From Synergistaceae bacterium (GTDB taxonomy: Bacteria > Synergistota > Synergistia > Synergistales > Aminobacteriaceae): DNA of 6,800 nt. Positions 4,494 through 6,800 of this stretch are shown here, piece after piece. Within the stretch, counting starts at the first letter, position 1; every line of letters begins with the position of its first letter. The stretch is from assembly GCA_017475805.1 (NCBI GenBank), contig JAFVEW010000311.1:1-6800 (forward strand), written 5' to 3'. The position numbers and the translations under genes are program-made. The notes under the pieces are model-generated. The model ran no database searches. It saw only the letters and a program-made list of their open reading frames with translations, and was not told the origin of the DNA.

Positions 4494-6492
4494 TAAAATT
4501 CTGACGAAACTCCGCGAAAATAATCCTTTTGTTTCGTCTGCATCGCCGCTGCCTTGGGAAAATAAAAATCCTGATTTATTACAGCTTAGTCGTGAAGCTC
4601 CTGAAGACATAGAGCAATTAATGCGGCATAAACGCCGTGAACCTTCGACTCCTTTAGCAGGGCTGATACTTGGAGAAGCAGGCGCGGGAAAAACTCACAT
4701 GCTGACTCGAATTTTAAGGCGGCTTAGAGGCAGCTCTGTTAAAGCTGTCTTCGTGGCTGTGAAGACTTTTCGAGATCCGGGCAGCGTTACGAAACATTTA
4801 CTTGATGAAATCTTTATAAGTCTGAAAAGAATCCATAGCAACGGACGTACTCAATTTGACATGATTATGAGCGAGTTCGCTGCGTCGTATCAAGAACGTC
4901 GACAACAGGAAGATTATTTATTAGATATTCGCTCGCAAGTTGCGAAAGATATTCCGGGACTCGATAGAAATTTTCTAAAATGTTTCACTAATTATCTTTC
5001 AGCAGAAGACGCTGCAACTAAAAACGATTTACTTGACTGGCTCAGCGACGGTCTTGAAGGCGATGATGCTATGAGGCTAGGACTTCCTGAACGTGATTTG
5101 AACTCTATGAGCGATTCAAGACGCGAGCAAGAAGCAGAAAAAGTTTTAATAGCTCTTGGACAAATCTTAGCTTATGCAAAAGTTTTAATGGTCGTTTGCT
5201 TTGATCAGATGGACGCAATGAGAGAGCGCGAATTAATTTCAGCATGGGGAAATATCATTAACTTATTAATGAATGATTTATCGGGGATTTTGCCGTTATG
5301 TTTCGTTCGTTCGGAAATTTGGAATGATGTTTTTATGCCCGTGCTTGATGACGCTGTTGTATCTAGATTGAGAAATAATACAATGATAATGAAAACTTGT
5401 TCGCTTGAGCAGGCTAAATTATTAATTAGAGCAAAAATTGAATATGTCTTCGGCAATGAATCTCAAAAAATTTTTGACTGGCTTATAGCTCGAATGGGCA
5501 GCACTTTACACGACGGTTATTCGCCGCGTTCTGTAATTGAGTTAGCTAATCACGCAATCACAGCGACAGGAACAATGACGTCCGAAAATAAAATGTCGCA
5601 AATGCCTGAAAATGACGACGAAGAGATTATTATCGAAACGATTAAGAAAGCCTACGAAGACGAATATAAAAAAGTTGAAGCAGAGCCTAATGTTTGGCCG
5701 CCTAACGCGGAGCATTTAACGCTTGCTCTCGAAGTTTGGCTGAAATCTTTTGAGGGCTTTGAATTTCAAAAAAGCGAATTGAAAAATATTAAATTAATCG
5801 GAAAATATCGCGGCAAAGATTTTGTTTTCATTATCATTATTGGCAAAAGCCATTTTCTCGCAAGTTCAGGGTTCAAACGCGGTACGGATTTCCTAAGCGA
5901 ACACTCCGAAGCTTTTTGTTGCTACATTTCTGAGGAAACAATTCATAAGTCAACCTGGAAGCAAGCTAACGACGCCATGAAAAATTTTAAGAAAGTTGGT
6001 GGCCATGTTTTAATGCTTGACGATAAGACTAGAATCCGTTGGTATGCTCTCACGGCGTTGATTAATAGAATCGACAACGGCGACGTAAATTTATATCTTA
6101 AAAGTGGCAACAGGCCTGCAACTCGCTACGATATAAAAAAATTCGCTCAAAAAAATATCAAACTCGTTGACTTCCCGTTTGATGATATTAATGATAGTGT
6201 TGCTAAAAATGATGGCGATAAAGGAAACTTTGAATTAAAAATTTCCCCCGATTTTTCAAAGATAGGTTCTCACGAAGTTAACGACGCATTGGTGTTTAAC
6301 GTTTTGAGCAGCATTCTAGATGCTTCGCCCATGAAGATGCAGAGCGTAAAGAAAGCCCGTGAACTTCTGGCTCAGCGCAGCATAGAGATGACCTGCGAAG
6401 AATTAGTTTCGTTTTTGAAACGCGAAGAGACTTTCAAGATTTATAAAAACGATGTTGATGATCCTCTCGTAACGTTCTCGGGGAATCGCTGA
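4483..6492 (+). CDS. AAA+/ORC-like P-loop ATPase of a putative DNA-targeting system
   Basis: The 669-residue product has a Walker A GEAGAGKT at 64-71 and a hydrophobic strand ending in D241-Q-M-D (VLMVVCFDQMD), the Walker B site, with Gln in place of the usual catalytic Glu. ILPLCFVRSE (269-278) fits sensor 1. SRLRNN (294-299) could hold an arginine finger. SPRSVIELAN (347-356) matches sensor 2 of ORC/Cdc6-type ATPases, so residues 1-360 are a complete AAA+ module. A Glu-rich linker (370-402) leads to a domain at about 408-540 of alternating strands and helices that I cannot assign. The end, about 600-669, looks like another winged helix (SVKKARELLAQRSIEMTCEELVSFL). The start overlaps the previous gene by 11 bp with no clear ribosome binding site, which suggests translational coupling. 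A chance DEAD-type or SMC fold is excluded by the motif order. The likely role is a DNA-dependent motor or switch for the neighbouring nuclease; this is inference. Confidence 0.82.
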   Translation: MEDNKILTKLRENNPFVSSASPLPWENKNPDLLQLSREAPEDIEQLMRHKRREPSTPLAGLILGEAGAGKTHMLTRILRRLRGSSVKAVFVAVKTFRDPGSVTKHLLDEIFISLKRIHSNGRTQFDMIMSEFAASYQERRQQEDYLLDIRSQVAKDIPGLDRNFLKCFTNYLSAEDAATKNDLLDWLSDGLEGDDAMRLGLPERDLNSMSDSRREQEAEKVLIALGQILAYAKVLMVVCFDQMDAMRERELISAWGNIINLLMNDLSGILPLCFVRSEIWNDVFMPVLDDAVVSRLRNNTMIMKTCSLEQAKLLIRAKIEYVFGNESQKIFDWLIARMGSTLHDGYSPRSVIELANHAITATGTMTSENKMSQMPENDDEEIIIETIKKAYEDEYKKVEAEPNVWPPNAEHLTLALEVWLKSFEGFEFQKSELKNIKLIGKYRGKDFVFIIIIGKSHFLASSGFKRGTDFLSEHSEAFCCYISEETIHKSTWKQANDAMKNFKKVGGHVLMLDDKTRIRWYALTALINRIDNGDVNLYLKSGNRPATRYDIKKFAQKNIKLVDFPFDDINDSVAKNDGDKGNFELKISPDFSKIGSHEVNDALVFNVLSSILDASPMKMQSVKKARELLAQRSIEMTCEELVSFLKREETFKIYKNDVDDPLVTFSGNR

Positions 6493-6503
6493 ACTTTTTC
6501 AAA

Positions 6504-6800
6504 ATGTCCATCGAATGTTACGTAACCGTGAGCGATTTATCACTTTGTCAGCGATGCCCAGCACTATTCGCGTATAAAATTCACAGGCGCGAGAGATCTG
6601 CTTGGAGAGTCGGCATTAAAGGCGACGGAGAGTCTTATGGAGCTGCTTTTCATAGTGAAATTTCTGAGAAATTTTTTCATGCAGCCTCGAATCCTGATAG
6701 CTCTCTCTACGACGAAATAAATTTTGCGGCATCAAAAGGAGCGGAAACGCTTGAAAAACTCGTCCGCGAAAAATGTTTTATTCCATTCGTGGAAACTAAG
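6504..6800 (+). CDS. Putative RecB/Cas4-like PD-(D/E)XK nuclease, N-terminal 99 residues (runs off the window)
   Basis: The reading frame is open from ATG 6504 to the window end, and the product starts MSIECYVTVSDL. The first residues follow the signature of RecB/AddB/Cas4-type nucleases: a start resembling S-x-L-x-x-[YC]-x-x-C-P-x-x-F (SDLSLCQRCPALFAYK, residues 10-25), then G46-A-A-F-H50 in YGAAFHSEI, matching the G-x-x-x-H helix that supplies the first metal-site His. C15 and C18 are placed like the N-terminal Cys of Fe-S nucleases of this group, whose other ligands lie near the C-terminus and are outside the window. The catalytic D-(D/E)XK residues are also beyond the edge, so activity cannot be judged. 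The gene begins 11 bp after the ATPase stop with no obvious ribosome binding site, so it is most likely coupled to it. Confidence 0.7.
   Translation, partial: MSIECYVTVSDLSLCQRCPALFAYKIHRRERSAWRVGIKGDGESYGAAFHSEISEKFFHAASNPDSSLYDEINFAASKGAETLEKLVREKCFIPFVETK

Noticed and set aside
5205..5456. Reverse-strand open frame inside the ATPase gene
   Set aside because: It sits opposite the Walker B to sensor region, which is clearly coding on the + strand; no start signal or family resemblance.
3756..6800. Assignment of the operon to a named defence system such as BREX, DISARM or Wadjet
   Set aside because: No hallmark gene is visible (PglZ phosphatase, methyltransferase, DUF1998 protein or SMC-like JetC), and the ATPase is much shorter than BrxC. 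Naming a system would be a guess.

Overview
The window suggests a strictly anaerobic bacterium of low-to-moderate G+C. Spacers are very A+T-rich, a ferredoxin-type protein with a non-standard second cluster motif is present, and ribosomal protein S1 has five S1 repeats plus a charged tail. A Synergistota- or Clostridia/Negativicutes-like source would fit, but this is an inference from gene content and I cannot fix the phylum. All genes are on the + strand.

Positions 1-3621 look like ordinary chromosomal housekeeping DNA. They hold rpsA (ribosomal protein S1) with a strong intrinsic terminator built from degenerate TAGGARN heptamers, then a nitroreductase-family flavoprotein, a ThpR-type RNA 2',3'-cyclic phosphodiesterase (TTG start), and a 4Fe-4S protein. 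A 21-bp hairpin in front of the 4Fe-4S gene encloses its Shine-Dalgarno sequence and carries an exact TATAAT in its loop.

Positions 3622-3755 form a leader with a weak candidate promoter, a 7-bp inverted repeat, an 8-codon mini-ORF that folds as a hairpin, and a good ribosome binding site.

Positions 3756-6800 (running off the edge) are a tightly packed operon of three genes: a 245-residue protein that looks like serial winged helices, a 669-residue AAA+/ORC-like P-loop ATPase with a large unassigned C-terminal part, and the N-terminus of a protein with features of the RecB/Cas4-type PD-(D/E)XK nuclease superfamily. The first two overlap by 11 bp and the third follows after 11 bp. DNA-binding adaptor plus ATPase plus nuclease is the layout of a DNA-targeting machine, such as phage or plasmid defence or DNA-end processing. 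I cannot match it to a named system from sequence alone. It is the most interesting part of the window, and the genes beyond position 6800 will decide what it is.
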